Shown here: positions 39,912 to 51,850 of the stretch, in pieces | How positions within the stretch are numbered: position 1 is the first letter of the stretch | How the letters are laid out: every line of letters begins with the position of its first letter | Assembly (NCBI RefSeq): GCF_022829545.1 | Contig: NZ_JAKSYM010000371.1 | Location: 1 to 64,000, forward strand | Origin: Methylobacterium sp. J-030 | Lineage (GTDB): Bacteria; Pseudomonadota; Alphaproteobacteria; Rhizobiales; Beijerinckiaceae | DNA length: 64,000 nt | Direction of reading: 5' to 3' | Position numbers and translations under genes: made by a program | Notes under the pieces: model-generated | The model's input: the letters and a program-made list of their open reading frames with translations, nothing else | Told to the model about the DNA's origin: nothing | The model's database searches: none

Positions 39912-41759
39912 TCATGGCGCGTGAGCGCGGGCATTCACCGGCAGGCCCTGCGCCCCGGCGGTCAGAGCCTGCGAAACAGGGGGGCCGAAGGCTTCCGGCG
40001 CCGCCTCCCCCGCGGCGGTCGGGTCCGGGACTTCGACGTGGGCGGCGGTCCGGGCGGCCAGGGCCGTCCAGGGACCTGAAACCTCGAACAGGAGCCCGCG
40101 GGACGGATCAGCCGGGCTGCGCAGGGCGAGACTGCCGCGGATATCGAGCCGCCGCTCCGGGACGGATACGTGCCCGTGCACGCTCGCGCCGACGCCCGGC
40201 CCCAGCAGACCCGCCTCGACGAACTCGCCGATGCCGTCGGCAAACCGCAGGCTGACGGCGGCGCGCTCGATCGCCGTGCGCCCATTGCGCCGGGCGAGCG
40301 ACCCGGCGGCCACGGCGCCGTTGCGGTGAACGACATCGATGAGGTCGAGCCCGGTGATCGCTCCGCCCGCCATGCTGAGCGCCACCCGTCCGCCGAGGCG
40401 CGCGAGCAGCGTGACGGTATCGGGTGCGCGCGCCTCGAAATTGAATTGCCCCTGCGTCGGGCCGACCAGCCAGCGCGATCCGCCGATCCCGCCCAGCAGC
40501 CCCCCGAGATCGACGCGGTCGAGGCTTCCCTGAAGACGCATCTCCGTCTCGGCCGGATCGGTACCGCTGGCGAGCGTCACACGCCCCTTGATCAGGCCAT
40601 CCTCGACCCGCGCCCGATTGACCGCGATTTCCAGGGCCGCATCCCGCACCAGGACGCTCGCCGCCAGATCCTGAACCTGTATCAATCCGACCTGACCCGC
40701 CGCCGCCGACAGGCGCAGGTCGAGATCGCCGCGAGTCACCGGCGCCAAGGCCAGCGGCACGGGCTCATGCCCGAACAGCCGCGCGGCATCGTCCACCAGG
40801 GGGGCGAGATTGAGCGCTTCGGCGGCGAGCGTCGCCTGTACCGAGAGGCGGGGCGCGGGGCCGGGACCGAGCACAACGGCACCCGCGCCTTCCAGCACGT
40901 TCTGGCCGAGCCCGAGGCGCAGGCGCGTCCAGGATACGGATCGATCCGCCGTCTCGAACAAACCAGCGAGCGAGAAGGCCCCGGCGAGCGGCGAGAGAGG
41001 CACGTTCAGGCCGACCCAGGCCAAGCTGTCCGGCAGCGACCGGGTTTCGACGCGCATCTGCCCGGCCAAGATGGGCCAGGCCGCGCCCGACACGGCCGTC
41101 ACCACGGTACCGTCGACCGTTAGGCTGCCTTCCGGCCACGTCACCGCGCCGGTGATCGGGCTGCGCCGACCGAGCGCGACATCGTTCGGGCGGACATGCG
41201 CCAGCGTGATCCCTGTCGGCACGCCCCGCCATGTCAGGCGCGCAGTGCCCTCGGCCGACGCGCTCCAGGCCGGCCACGAGACATCGAGGTCGATGTCCCG
41301 GGCCGTGCCATCCCCGGCGATGCGCGCGCCGCTCACGGTGAGCCGCGTGGGATGTGCCGTCGCGCCGGAGCGCGCCCGCTCGGCGAGGCGCGCGCGGATG
41401 CCGCTCCAGTCGTCGGCACGCCCGGACAGGACGCCCCCTGCGAGATGCAGACCGCCGGCCGCGGCGCGGCCGGCCAGGAGACTGATGGGATCGAGGTCGA
41501 TACCGAGGCGGCCCTCGTCCACCAGGGGTGGCCCGGCGCGGTCACCGGTGATGCGCACGCGTTCGAACGTGAGCTTGGGCAGCGGCAGCGGCGTCAGAGT
41601 GGCCGGACCCCGGACGGTCAGGGCGAGGCCGTAATCGTTGAGGGCGCGATCCGCGAAGGCCTGAGCCTGGCCGCTGTCGACCGGCCAATCGTGCAGGCCG
41701 AGCCCGACGGCAGTCAGACAGAACAGTGCGAGGAGGATAATCGGGCGACGCAGCGACAT
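39912..41759 (-). CDS. AsmA-family outer-membrane-assembly-like protein
   Basis: A 615-residue protein, MSLRRPIILLALFCLTAVGL anchors it, followed by ALNDYGLALTVRGPATLTPL, which is the AsmA N-terminal pattern (short helix plus PLPKLTFERVRI). The middle is a long beta-rich, groove-like repeat. LGGRVALSMAGGAITGLDLI is the C-terminal AsmA_2 block with the conserved NGxxTIERA-like segment (NGRTAIERAAVSLRF). AsmA-like proteins transport phospholipid across the periplasm or influence outer-membrane assembly. Its stop is 77 bases from the DUF1499 ATG, same strand. Confidence 0.85.
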   Translation of the reverse strand: MSLRRPIILLALFCLTAVGLGLHDWPVDSGQAQAFADRALNDYGLALTVRGPATLTPLPLPKLTFERVRITGDRAGPPLVDEGRLGIDLDPISLLAGRAAAGGLHLAGGVLSGRADDWSGIRARLAERARSGATAHPTRLTVSGARIAGDGTARDIDLDVSWPAWSASAEGTARLTWRGVPTGITLAHVRPNDVALGRRSPITGAVTWPEGSLTVDGTVVTAVSGAAWPILAGQMRVETRSLPDSLAWVGLNVPLSPLAGAFSLAGLFETADRSVSWTRLRLGLGQNVLEGAGAVVLGPGPAPRLSVQATLAAEALNLAPLVDDAARLFGHEPVPLALAPVTRGDLDLRLSAAAGQVGLIQVQDLAASVLVRDAALEIAVNRARVEDGLIKGRVTLASGTDPAETEMRLQGSLDRVDLGGLLGGIGGSRWLVGPTQGQFNFEARAPDTVTLLARLGGRVALSMAGGAITGLDLIDVVHRNGAVAAGSLARRNGRTAIERAAVSLRFADGIGEFVEAGLLGPGVGASVHGHVSVPERRLDIRGSLALRSPADPSRGLLFEVSGPWTALAARTAAHVEVPDPTAAGEAAPEAFGPPVSQALTAGAQGLPVNARAHAP

Positions 41760-42073
41760 CTTGCTCTGAACGGGACCGCGGATGCGGCCGAAGCCGGGTA
41801 CCGCGCCGGCCCCCCGAGCCGCCGCGACCCGACAGGGACTGCATGTCGAGGTGGCTTTTTAGCGTCCGCGGCAGGATTTGTCTGCTGTGCTTGAGCGGGC
41901 GTCCACCTCGGCGCGCGAGACCGACGTTACGGATCGCCCTGGAGCGTACTGGCTTGAGCGGCGCAGCACTGGATTTCACGCCCGGAATCGGGAAAGCAGG
42001 CGCTGAGGAAACGCGCGCTTCGCGGATGGGGCCCGGGTGCGGCCGGTCTCGTCCGGCGTGGAAAGGAAGTTCG
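41760..42073. other. Divergent promoter region between the AsmA-like and CoA-transferase genes
   Basis: About 310 bases without a supported gene. The plus-strand frame from 41843 is upstream extension of the CoA-transferase frame and is not family sequence. A ribosome binding site AAAGGAAG lies at 42062-42069. No EcfG-type or other motif with two fixed elements was found. Confidence 0.45.
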
Positions 42074-42814
42074 ATGAAGAAGGTCCACTCGGATGCCGCA
42101 GCGGCGCTCGCCGGCCTCCTGCACGACGACATGATGGTGATGTGCGGCGGCTTCGGCCTGTGCGGCATCCCGGACGCGCTGATCGAGGCGGTCCGCCTCT
42201 CGGGCGTCAAGGGTCTCACGGTCGTGTCGAACAATGCCGGCATCGACGGCGTCGGCCTCGGCAAGCTCCTCGACACGCGGCAGGTCGCCAAGATGATCTC
42301 GTCCTATGTCGGCGAGAACAAGGAATTCGCCCGCCAGTATCTCGGCGGCGAGCTCGAGATCGAGTTCAACCCGCAGGGGACGCTGGCCGAGCGGATCCGC
42401 GCGGGCGGCGCCGGTATCCCGGCCTTCTTCACCAAGACCGGCGTCGGCACCAAGGTTGCCGAGGGCAAGGAGGTGCGGGAGTTCGACGGCGAGCACTACG
42501 TGATGGAGCGCGGCCTGTTCGCCGACCTCGCCCTGGTCCACGCCCATACCGGCGACACCGAGGGGAACCTGCGCTACCGGATGACCGCGCGCAACTTCAA
42601 CCCGATGATGGCCACCGCCGCCAGGATGACGGTGGCGCAGGTGGAGCACCTCGTGAAGCCGGGCGAGATCGACCCGGACACGATCCACACGCCGGGCATC
42701 TTCGTGAAGCGCATCATCGACGTGGGCGTGCGCGACAAGCGCATCGAGCAGCGCACGACGCGCAAGCGCGGCGACAGCACCCCGGCCGCGGCGGCCGGCG
42801 GCGGCACCCACTGA
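42074..42814 (+). CDS. 3-oxoacid CoA-transferase, subunit A
   Basis: A 246-residue class I CoA-transferase alpha subunit. Hallmarks are MVMCGGFGLCGIPDALIEAV (GGFGLCGIP), LTVVSNNAGIDGVGLGKLLD, MISSYVGENKEFARQYLGGE, LAERIRAGGAGIPAFFTKTG, and MERGLFADLALVHAHTGDTE. It transfers CoA from succinyl-CoA to acetoacetate or a similar oxoacid, in ketone-body and polyhydroxybutyrate turnover. Its partner follows 20 bases downstream. The start MKKVHSDAA is set by family length and by AAAGGAAG. Confidence 0.92.
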   Translation: MKKVHSDAAAALAGLLHDDMMVMCGGFGLCGIPDALIEAVRLSGVKGLTVVSNNAGIDGVGLGKLLDTRQVAKMISSYVGENKEFARQYLGGELEIEFNPQGTLAERIRAGGAGIPAFFTKTGVGTKVAEGKEVREFDGEHYVMERGLFADLALVHAHTGDTEGNLRYRMTARNFNPMMATAARMTVAQVEHLVKPGEIDPDTIHTPGIFVKRIIDVGVRDKRIEQRTTRKRGDSTPAAAAGGGTH

Positions 42815-42834
42815 TCGAGGGAGAGGAGACCCCC

Positions 42835-43497
<663 letters not shown>

Positions 43498-43503
43498 CAC
43501 GCA

Positions 43504-43538
43504 AGGGCCCGGCGAGCGTTCGCGCCGGGCCCTTTTCT
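43504..43538 (+). terminator. Rho-independent terminator of the CoA-transferase operon
   Basis: AGGGCCCGGC (43504-43513) pairs with GCCGGGCCCT (43524-43533) around GAGCGTTCGC, and TTTCTC follows. Confidence 0.88.
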
Positions 43539-43587
43539 CGAATGCGCGCGGTCCGCGGACGAGGATCGTCGCGCGGGCCGTTTCGTC

Positions 43588-44274
43588 TTACATCGGCGGG
43601 GTCAGGCCGTCCTTGCCGACCGCCACGAGCTTGCCCTCGGCCTTCGCGCCGTCCTTGGCGACCACGGCGAAGACCTTGGAACCGGGCTTCAGAATCGCCT
43701 TGTCGGCGGGCTCGAAGGCGACGATCGGCGCCGAGGACGGCACCACGATCTCCTTGGAGCCGTCCTTGCCGTAGCTCACCGTCAGGGTGCGCTCGCCGCC
43801 CGAGGCTGCCTTGTCGGCCTTCACGGTGCCGTTGGTCATCGCGCTCTTGACCTTCGGGGCGTTCGAGGTCTCGGCCTTCACGGTGCCGTTAGTCATGGAA
43901 CTCTTCACCTTCGATCCGGCGCCTGCCGTCTGGTCGGTGATCGAATCCCAGCCGTAATGGCCTTCGCCGGTGCCGCGCATCGACTCGGGGAACAGGACCA
44001 CCTCCAGGGCGGTCATCGGGTTCTCACCCTTGGTGGCGGTGCCGATGAAGACGCCATCCTTGATCTGGTCGAGGCTCGACGGGACCACCCAGGCGAACTT
44101 AGCGCCGCTCACGTCGACGGTCTCGGACTTGCCGTCGTCGGTCTTGATCGTGACCGTGCTGCCGTCGGCCTTGTCGATGGTGCCGCGGACGCGCTCGACC
44201 TGGGCGGCGAAAGCCGCGCTCGACAGGAGGGCCGTCAGGCCGGCGGCGGCGAGGGTCTTGCTGAGGTTCTTCAT
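43588..44274 (-). CDS. Periplasmic protein with internal TNGTVKA tandem repeat, hypothetical
   Basis: A 228-residue protein with a clear signal peptide (MKNLSKTLAAAGLTALLSSA, AFA before the cleavage at AQVERV). The first domain, VRGTIDKADGSTVTIKTDDG and ETVDVSGAKFAWVVPSSLDQ, resembles a small beta-barrel (DUF5666-like). Then a near-perfect repeat, KVKSSMTNGTVKAE and KVKSAMTNGTVKAD, sits in the middle, followed by a second beta-rich part (TLTVSYGKDGSKEIVVPSSA). Function unknown. The gene is single, with no close partner on its strand. Confidence 0.7.
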   Translation of the reverse strand: MKNLSKTLAAAGLTALLSSAAFAAQVERVRGTIDKADGSTVTIKTDDGKSETVDVSGAKFAWVVPSSLDQIKDGVFIGTATKGENPMTALEVVLFPESMRGTGEGHYGWDSITDQTAGAGSKVKSSMTNGTVKAETSNAPKVKSAMTNGTVKADKAASGGERTLTVSYGKDGSKEIVVPSSAPIVAFEPADKAILKPGSKVFAVVAKDGAKAEGKLVAVGKDGLTPPM

Positions 44275-44368
44275 CGGTGTCCCATCCTGGCTTCAGGAGC
44301 CGGGTTATGGGGTTCGGCGCGCGCAAAACAAGGTTGTGCGCAAGGCAAAGCACACGATGTGACCCACG

Positions 44369-44398
44369 AAAAAAGGCGGCGCCGGGTGGGCGCTGCCT
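44369..44398 (-). terminator. Rho-independent terminator of acnA
   Basis: On the minus strand AGGCAGCGCC and GGCGCCGCCT pair (one mismatch) around a short loop, and six T residues follow at the complement of 44369-44374. It lies 40 bases past the acnA stop. Confidence 0.8.
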
Positions 44399-44438
44399 CG
44401 GAACGATCGGGCGGCCCTCAGGCCGCCCGTCGCGATGC

Positions 44439-47138
<2,700 letters not shown>

Positions 47139-47448
47139 GGCTGGTTCTATCCTCGCTGCGGGTTGTCGAACACGCACAGGCAAGACCTGCGCTACGAAGT
47201 TGTGTTCGGCCTGTGTAGCGCCCAACGGGCGCGCGCCGCCCCGGGAGTGCCCGGGCAGGAGACGATGCGCGGGGGCGATTTGGACGCCCGTGGAGCCGCG
47301 CGGCGCAGCCAAGCGAGGATATAGAACTTTTCGAATCTGGCCGCTACCGGGTCGCGATGACAGGTGCGTTTTCCTGTCGGGGACGCAGTGGCGCAGGTAG
47401 GCACGCGCGCTCCCCTCCCCCGCAGAGGAGGGAGGGAAAGACGCAGCG
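47139..47448. other. Leader/promoter region of acnA
   Basis: About 310 bases upstream of acnA. 47400-47445 holds a palindromic block (CTCCCCTCCCCCGCAGAGG) similar to the repeat block at 62119-62300. No gene is supported, and I see no iron-responsive or other named regulatory element. Confidence 0.45.
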
Positions 47449-47474
47449 CCCTACCCCTACCCCTACCCCTACCC
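47449..47474. repeat. Tandem hexanucleotide repeat (CCCTAC on plus), potential G-quadruplex on the minus strand
   Basis: Four tandem CCCTAC units followed by CCCC. On the minus strand this reads four GGGG tracts separated by TA, a textbook intramolecular G-quadruplex pattern. It starts inside the stop codon region of the TPR lipoprotein gene: successive TAG triplets, six bases apart, are all in that frame. Confidence 0.85.
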
Positions 47475-48263
47475 CGGCACCCCGACTTTCGACAGGGCCT
47501 TGAGCCGATTCGGCTCGGCGGCGAGCTTGCGCAGGGAGGCGACGTTGGCGGCGGCCTCGGCCGGGCTCATGTCCCGGCGCAGGATCGCCTCGGCATCGGC
47601 GGTGCGGCCCTTCAGCCCCAGCACCAGGGCAAGATTCGCCCGCACCCGCGCATCGGCTCCGGGCTGGTCGACGGCAAGCCGCAGGGTCTGCTCGGCCTGA
47701 TCGAGGTTGCGCGAGAGGGCGTAGGACAGGCCCAGATTGGACAGGAGCGAGGGCTCGTTCGGACGGATCTTGAGGGCGGCCTCGTAGAAGCCCTGCGCCC
47801 GCACCTGATCGCCGAGTTGCGCCGAGGCCGAGCCCTGCGCCGACAGGATGCGCCAATCGGGCGCGGCCGGGGAATGGGCGTTGGCCAAAACGTCGATCGC
47901 CTCCCGGTAGCGGCCGACCTCGACCAGCGACTTTCCGTAGGCACCGAGCAGGAACGTGTCCTTCGGGTTGCGCAGGGCCGCCTGCTGCAGCACCGCCGAG
48001 GCTTGGCTGATCTGGTCGTTGGCCCGGAGCGCCCTCGCATAGGCGACCGCCGCGCGACCGTCGCCCGGATTGGCGTTGAAGCGCTCGGCCAAGGCCTCGA
48101 CGTCCTGGCGCGTGGTGCCCGGGCGGTTCCCGATCGAGCCGGTGGTCTCGGGGCCGGAGGTGTTGCACCCGGCGAGCCCCAGCGCCAGCAGGGCCGCCGC
48201 CAGCGCGGCGCGGCGTCCAGCCGAAACCTCAGGGCGGGCGATCCGGATCAGGGCGGTCATCAT
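47469..48263 (-). CDS. TPR-repeat lipoprotein (TadD-like)
   Basis: A 264-residue protein. The leader ends in LAAALLALGLAGC (lipobox L-A-G-C). Tetratricopeptide repeats follow from about residue 60: GDGRAAVAYARALRANDQIS, QASAVLQQAALRNPKDTFLL, VGRYREAIDVLANAHSPAAP, QVRAQGFYEAALKIRPNEPS, SRNLDQAEQTLRLAVDQPGA. The arrangement resembles TadD pilotins of the Flp pilus assembly. No other tad genes are in the window. The start is ATGATG at 48263. The stop lies in the G-rich repeat at 47449-47474. Confidence 0.85.
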   Translation of the reverse strand: MMTALIRIARPEVSAGRRAALAAALLALGLAGCNTSGPETTGSIGNRPGTTRQDVEALAERFNANPGDGRAAVAYARALRANDQISQASAVLQQAALRNPKDTFLLGAYGKSLVEVGRYREAIDVLANAHSPAAPDWRILSAQGSASAQLGDQVRAQGFYEAALKIRPNEPSLLSNLGLSYALSRNLDQAEQTLRLAVDQPGADARVRANLALVLGLKGRTADAEAILRRDMSPAEAAANVASLRKLAAEPNRLKALSKVGVPG

Positions 48264-48381
48264 GGTACGCGGCGCCTCCGGGCGGGCGGAGGGCGCGGGC
48301 CTGTGCTTCACCCCTCCGGCCGGCCGGTGATAGAGCGTTAACCCTAACCACCGGTTAAGCCCTCCAGCGCGCAAGAGGCCC

Positions 48382-49782
48382 ATGCCCCAGGCCGAGACCC
48401 AGCCGACCACCCCCGCCCTCCTGCCCGCCGACGCGCAGTCCCTGCCGGTGACGCTGGTCTCCACCGGATCCTGGGGCGACGTTCAGGCCGCCCTGGAGCC
48501 CGCCCAGCGGCGCTTCGCGGAGGCGCTCGGGTTCAAGCCGAAGGCCGGAAGCCTCGCCTTGCTGCCCGACGCGGATGGCGGGCTCGGCCGGGTGCTGTTC
48601 GGACTCGGCGACACCGGGGCGGCGGCCTACGACCGGCTGCTCATCGGCAAGTTGCCGGGGCTGCTGCCGGAGGGCAGCTTCCGTCTGGAGAACGCCCCCG
48701 ACCCCGCCGAGGCCGCCCTCGCGTGGCTGATGGGCAGCTACCGCTTCGGCCGCTACCGCGCCGGCAACGGCCCGAAGGCGCGTCTCGCGGCGCCGGCCGG
48801 GATCGACGCCGCCGAGGTGGAGCGGATCGCCGCCGCGGTGGCGTTCGGCCGCGACCTGATCAACACCCCCGCCAACGACATGGGCCCCGCCGAGATCGAG
48901 GACGCCGCCCGGTCCCTCGCCGGGCGCCATGGCGCCGCCGTCGCGGTCACGGAAGGCGATGCGCTCGCGAGGGCGTTTCCGCTGATCCACGCGGTGGGCG
49001 CGGCCTCGCCGCGGGCGCCGCGCCTCATCGACCTGACCTGGGGGCCGGAGGATGCGCCGCGCGTGACCCTGGTGGGCAAGGGCGTCGCCTTCGACACGGG
49101 CGGGCTCGACCTCAAGCCGTCCGCCGCGATGCTGCTGATGAAGAAGGACATGGGCGGGGCCGCCGCGGCGCTCGCCGCCGCCGACATGGTGATGGGCGCC
49201 GGCATCAAAATTCGCCTGCGGGTGCTGATCCCCGCGGTGGAGAACGCGGTCTCGGGCAACGCCTTCCGCCCGGGCGACGTGCTGCCGAGCCGGGCGGGCT
49301 TAAGCGTCGAGATCGGCAACACCGACGCGGAGGGCCGGCTGATCCTCGCCGACGCGCTGGCGCTGGCCGAGGCGGAGTCGCCCGACCTGCTCCTCGACTA
49401 TTCGACGCTCACCGGCGCGGCCCGGGTGGCGCTCGGGCCGGACCTGCCGGCCTTCTTCACCGAGGACGAGGCCCTGGCGACCTCCGTGGCGGAGGCCGGC
49501 CGGAGCGCCGCCGATCCGGTCTGGCGGATGCCGCTGCACGCCCCCTACGCGAGCCTGCTCGACTCGAAGGTCGCCGACCTCAACAACGTCTCGGGCGGCC
49601 CGTTCGCGGGGGCGATCACCGCGGCGTTGTTCCTGCGCCGCTTCGCGCCGAAGACGAAGGCGCACGGCCATTTCGACCTCTACGGCTGGAACCCCTCGAC
49701 CAAGCCCGGCCGGCCGGAGGGCGGCGAGGTCCAGACCGCGCGGCTCACCTACGCGCTGTTGAAGGCGCGCTACGGCGGGTGA
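48382..49782 (+). CDS. Leucyl aminopeptidase family protein (M17)
   Basis: A 466-residue dizinc aminopeptidase. LVGKGVAFDTGGLDLKPSAA (the first metal Asp and the catalytic Lys) and IGNTDAEGRLILADALALAE (the M17 signature with Asp and Glu ligands) are clear, with MKKDMGGAAAALAAA containing the second Lys/Asp. The N-terminal 160 residues are the poorly conserved hexamer-forming domain (ALGFKPKAGSLALLP). It divergently faces the TPR lipoprotein gene, with 118 bases between. Substrate preference cannot be read from the sequence. Confidence 0.92.
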   Translation: MPQAETQPTTPALLPADAQSLPVTLVSTGSWGDVQAALEPAQRRFAEALGFKPKAGSLALLPDADGGLGRVLFGLGDTGAAAYDRLLIGKLPGLLPEGSFRLENAPDPAEAALAWLMGSYRFGRYRAGNGPKARLAAPAGIDAAEVERIAAAVAFGRDLINTPANDMGPAEIEDAARSLAGRHGAAVAVTEGDALARAFPLIHAVGAASPRAPRLIDLTWGPEDAPRVTLVGKGVAFDTGGLDLKPSAAMLLMKKDMGGAAAALAAADMVMGAGIKIRLRVLIPAVENAVSGNAFRPGDVLPSRAGLSVEIGNTDAEGRLILADALALAEAESPDLLLDYSTLTGAARVALGPDLPAFFTEDEALATSVAEAGRSAADPVWRMPLHAPYASLLDSKVADLNNVSGGPFAGAITAALFLRRFAPKTKAHGHFDLYGWNPSTKPGRPEGGEVQTARLTYALLKARYGG

Positions 49783-49818
49783 TCCGTTTGAGAGCGCCGG
49801 GTGGCGGCGCGGCCGCGT

Positions 49819-50991
49819 TCAGTCCGTCAGCGGCAGCCCCGTCTCGACCAGCCGCGCCCACAGGGACGCCCCGTAGGGCGCGGCGGCGTCGTTGAAGTCG
49901 TAATGCGGGTGGTGGAGCGAGGCACTGTCGCCGTTGCCGATGAACATGTAGGCACCGGGGCGGCGGCCGAGCATGTAGGAGAAATCCTCCGCGGTCATCA
50001 TCGGCGCCACCGCCCGGTCGACGTTCTCCCCGCCGACCAGCGCCTCCGCGACATCGGCCATGAAATCCGTCTCGGCAGGGTGGTTCTCGGTGACCGGGTA
50101 GCTTGCCCCGAACTCGGTCACCCCCGTGGCGCCGAAGCCCGCCGCGATCTCCGCCACCAGCGTCTCGATGCGCGCCTTGATCTGGCTCCGGACCTCCTGG
50201 GAGAGCGTGCGCATCGTGCCCCGCATGGTCACAGTCTGCGGCAGCACGTTGAACGCCTCGCCGGCATCGAGCGCGCAGACCGACACCACCGCCGATTGGA
50301 GCGGATCGAGGTTTCGCGCCACGATGCTCTGCAGGGCGATGATCACGTGGCTTCCCACCAGCACGCTGTCGACGGCGTTCTGCGGCAGGGCCGCGTGGCC
50401 GCCTCGTCCCTCGATGGTGAGGGTGAACCGGTCGGTGGAGGCCATGATCGGCCCGGGCCGGATCGCGAAGGTGCCGACCGCCATGCCGGGGATGTTGTGC
50501 ATCCCGTAGACCGATTCGATGCCGAACCGCTCCATCAGGCCATCCTCGACCATCGCCTCGCCACCACCGCCGCCCTCCTCGGCGGGCTGGAAGATCAGCA
50601 CGGCGGCACCATCGAAATCGCGGGTCTCGGCGAGGTATCGTGCGGCGCCGAGCAGCATCGTGGTGTGCCCGTCATGGCCGCAGGCGTGCATCTTGCCCGG
50701 CACGGTGGAGCGGTAGGTCAGATCGCGCACCTCCTGGATCGGTAGCGCATCCATGTCGGCGCGCAGGCCGATGGCGCGGTTGGACGCGCGGCCCTTGCCG
50801 CGGATCACGCCCACCACCCCGGTCCGGCCGATACCGGTGACGACCTCGTCGCAGCCGAACGACCGGAGCCTCTCGGCCACGAACCCCGCGGTCCGCTCGA
50901 CATCGTAGAGCAGTTCGGGATGGGCGTGCAGGTCGTGCCGCCAGGCCGTCATCGTGTCGGCGAGATCGCGGATCCGTTCGAGAACGGGCAT
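49819..50991 (-). CDS. M20-family amidohydrolase (hippurate hydrolase/IAA-amino-acid hydrolase type)
   Basis: A 390-residue protein. GKMHACGHDGHTTMLLGAAR gives the metal His and Asp, FQPAEEGGGGGEAMVEDGL the Glu pair (metal and base), YGMHNIPGMAVGTFAI and RGGHAALPQNAVDSVLVGSH the dimerisation/lid region, and MTAEDFSYMLGRRPGAYMFI the C-terminal ligand Glu. This arrangement separates the amidohydrolase branch (IAA-amino acid and N-acyl amino acid hydrolases) from other M20 peptidases. Convergent with the aminopeptidase gene, 36 bases apart. Confidence 0.9.
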   Translation of the reverse strand: MPVLERIRDLADTMTAWRHDLHAHPELLYDVERTAGFVAERLRSFGCDEVVTGIGRTGVVGVIRGKGRASNRAIGLRADMDALPIQEVRDLTYRSTVPGKMHACGHDGHTTMLLGAARYLAETRDFDGAAVLIFQPAEEGGGGGEAMVEDGLMERFGIESVYGMHNIPGMAVGTFAIRPGPIMASTDRFTLTIEGRGGHAALPQNAVDSVLVGSHVIIALQSIVARNLDPLQSAVVSVCALDAGEAFNVLPQTVTMRGTMRTLSQEVRSQIKARIETLVAEIAAGFGATGVTEFGASYPVTENHPAETDFMADVAEALVGGENVDRAVAPMMTAEDFSYMLGRRPGAYMFIGNGDSASLHHPHYDFNDAAAPYGASLWARLVETGLPLTD

Positions 50992-51187
50992 CGGGTCGGA
51001 ACTCTCGGCGCCTGTGGATCTTCAGTGACCAGCAAAGCCGGGGCCAGAGCCGGCGTCAACGGCCGCGCTTGGGCCCAAGAGGCCTGACGGCGCGCCCGGG
51101 CTTCAACCATTGCGTTAGGCACTTCAACTGACTCGACTTATGGTCAAGGTGCAATAGGGTCGCGATCCTCAACTTGAGGATGCATCC

Positions 51188-51385
51188 ATGCGCAGATCCG
51201 TGCTGCTGTTCCTGGTCGCTCTTGCTGCACCGCTGCTGCTGCCCGCCGCACCGGCGTCGGCGACGCCCGGTATGCTCAACGCAAGGGGCTGCCACGGCCA
51301 TCCGCGGCACTGCCATCCGCGCTCGGAATGGAGGACCAACCGCCGGGGGCGCCACTACGTCGCCGGCCGCTTCTTCCGGGATTGA
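51188..51385 (+). CDS. Small secreted His/Cys-rich protein
   Basis: A 65-residue protein. The signal peptide is MRRSVLLFLVALAAPLLLPA with APASA before the mature TPGMLNARGCHGHPRHCHPR and SEWRTNRRGRHYVAGRFFRD. The mature part is 40 residues, with a CHGHPRHCHP cluster that could bind a metal. No family assigned. It precedes the DUF3761-type gene by 9 bases on the same strand, so they are probably one transcript. Confidence 0.65.
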   Translation: MRRSVLLFLVALAAPLLLPAAPASATPGMLNARGCHGHPRHCHPRSEWRTNRRGRHYVAGRFFRD

Positions 51386-51394
51386 GGCGCCGCG

Positions 51395-51748
51395 ATGCGC
51401 ATCGATCCCGGGTTCGCCCTCCCTCTGGCGGCCCTGGCCGCGACGGCGTGGATCTCGCTCGGCGTCCCGGATGCCGCCCTGGCCCGCGCCTGTTTCCAAC
51501 CGGACGAGTCGGGGCTGGAAAGCCACCAGCACTACCGCAGCCGGCGGGACGATTGTGACGTCCACGGGCCGGCGAAATCGCTCGATGGTGCCAAGCCGGA
51601 GGGCGCCTCGGCCAAGTGCCGCGACGGCACCTGGAGCTTCAGCCATACCCGGAGCGGGACCTGCTCCCGCCACGGGGGCGTCGAGCGGTGGGAGAGCGGT
51701 GGGCTTATGGGGCCGCTGCTTGGTGCCGGGGCGAATCCGCACGCCTGA
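51395..51748 (+). CDS. DUF3761-domain secreted protein
   Basis: A 117-residue protein. The leader (PLAALAATAWISLGVPDAAL, then ARA) precedes the mature domain with ASAKCRDGTWSFSHTRSGTC and SRHGGVERW, the DUF3761 core (Cys, GTxSxS, GTCSxHGGV). Family function unknown; the disulphide-compatible cysteine pattern (CFQ, DDCDVHG, KCRDG, GTCS) fits export. The last 20 residues after VERWE are not conserved and may be an extension. Confidence 0.85.
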   Translation: MRIDPGFALPLAALAATAWISLGVPDAALARACFQPDESGLESHQHYRSRRDDCDVHGPAKSLDGAKPEGASAKCRDGTWSFSHTRSGTCSRHGGVERWESGGLMGPLLGAGANPHA

Positions 51749-51850
51749 ATTCGAGACGTCCCCATATCCGCGGCTCGGGCCGCCAGACACACCAATTCAC
51801 GCCCCGGTAAGCCTCAGATGCCACGATCCCGCCGAGCCCGGGATCCGTGA

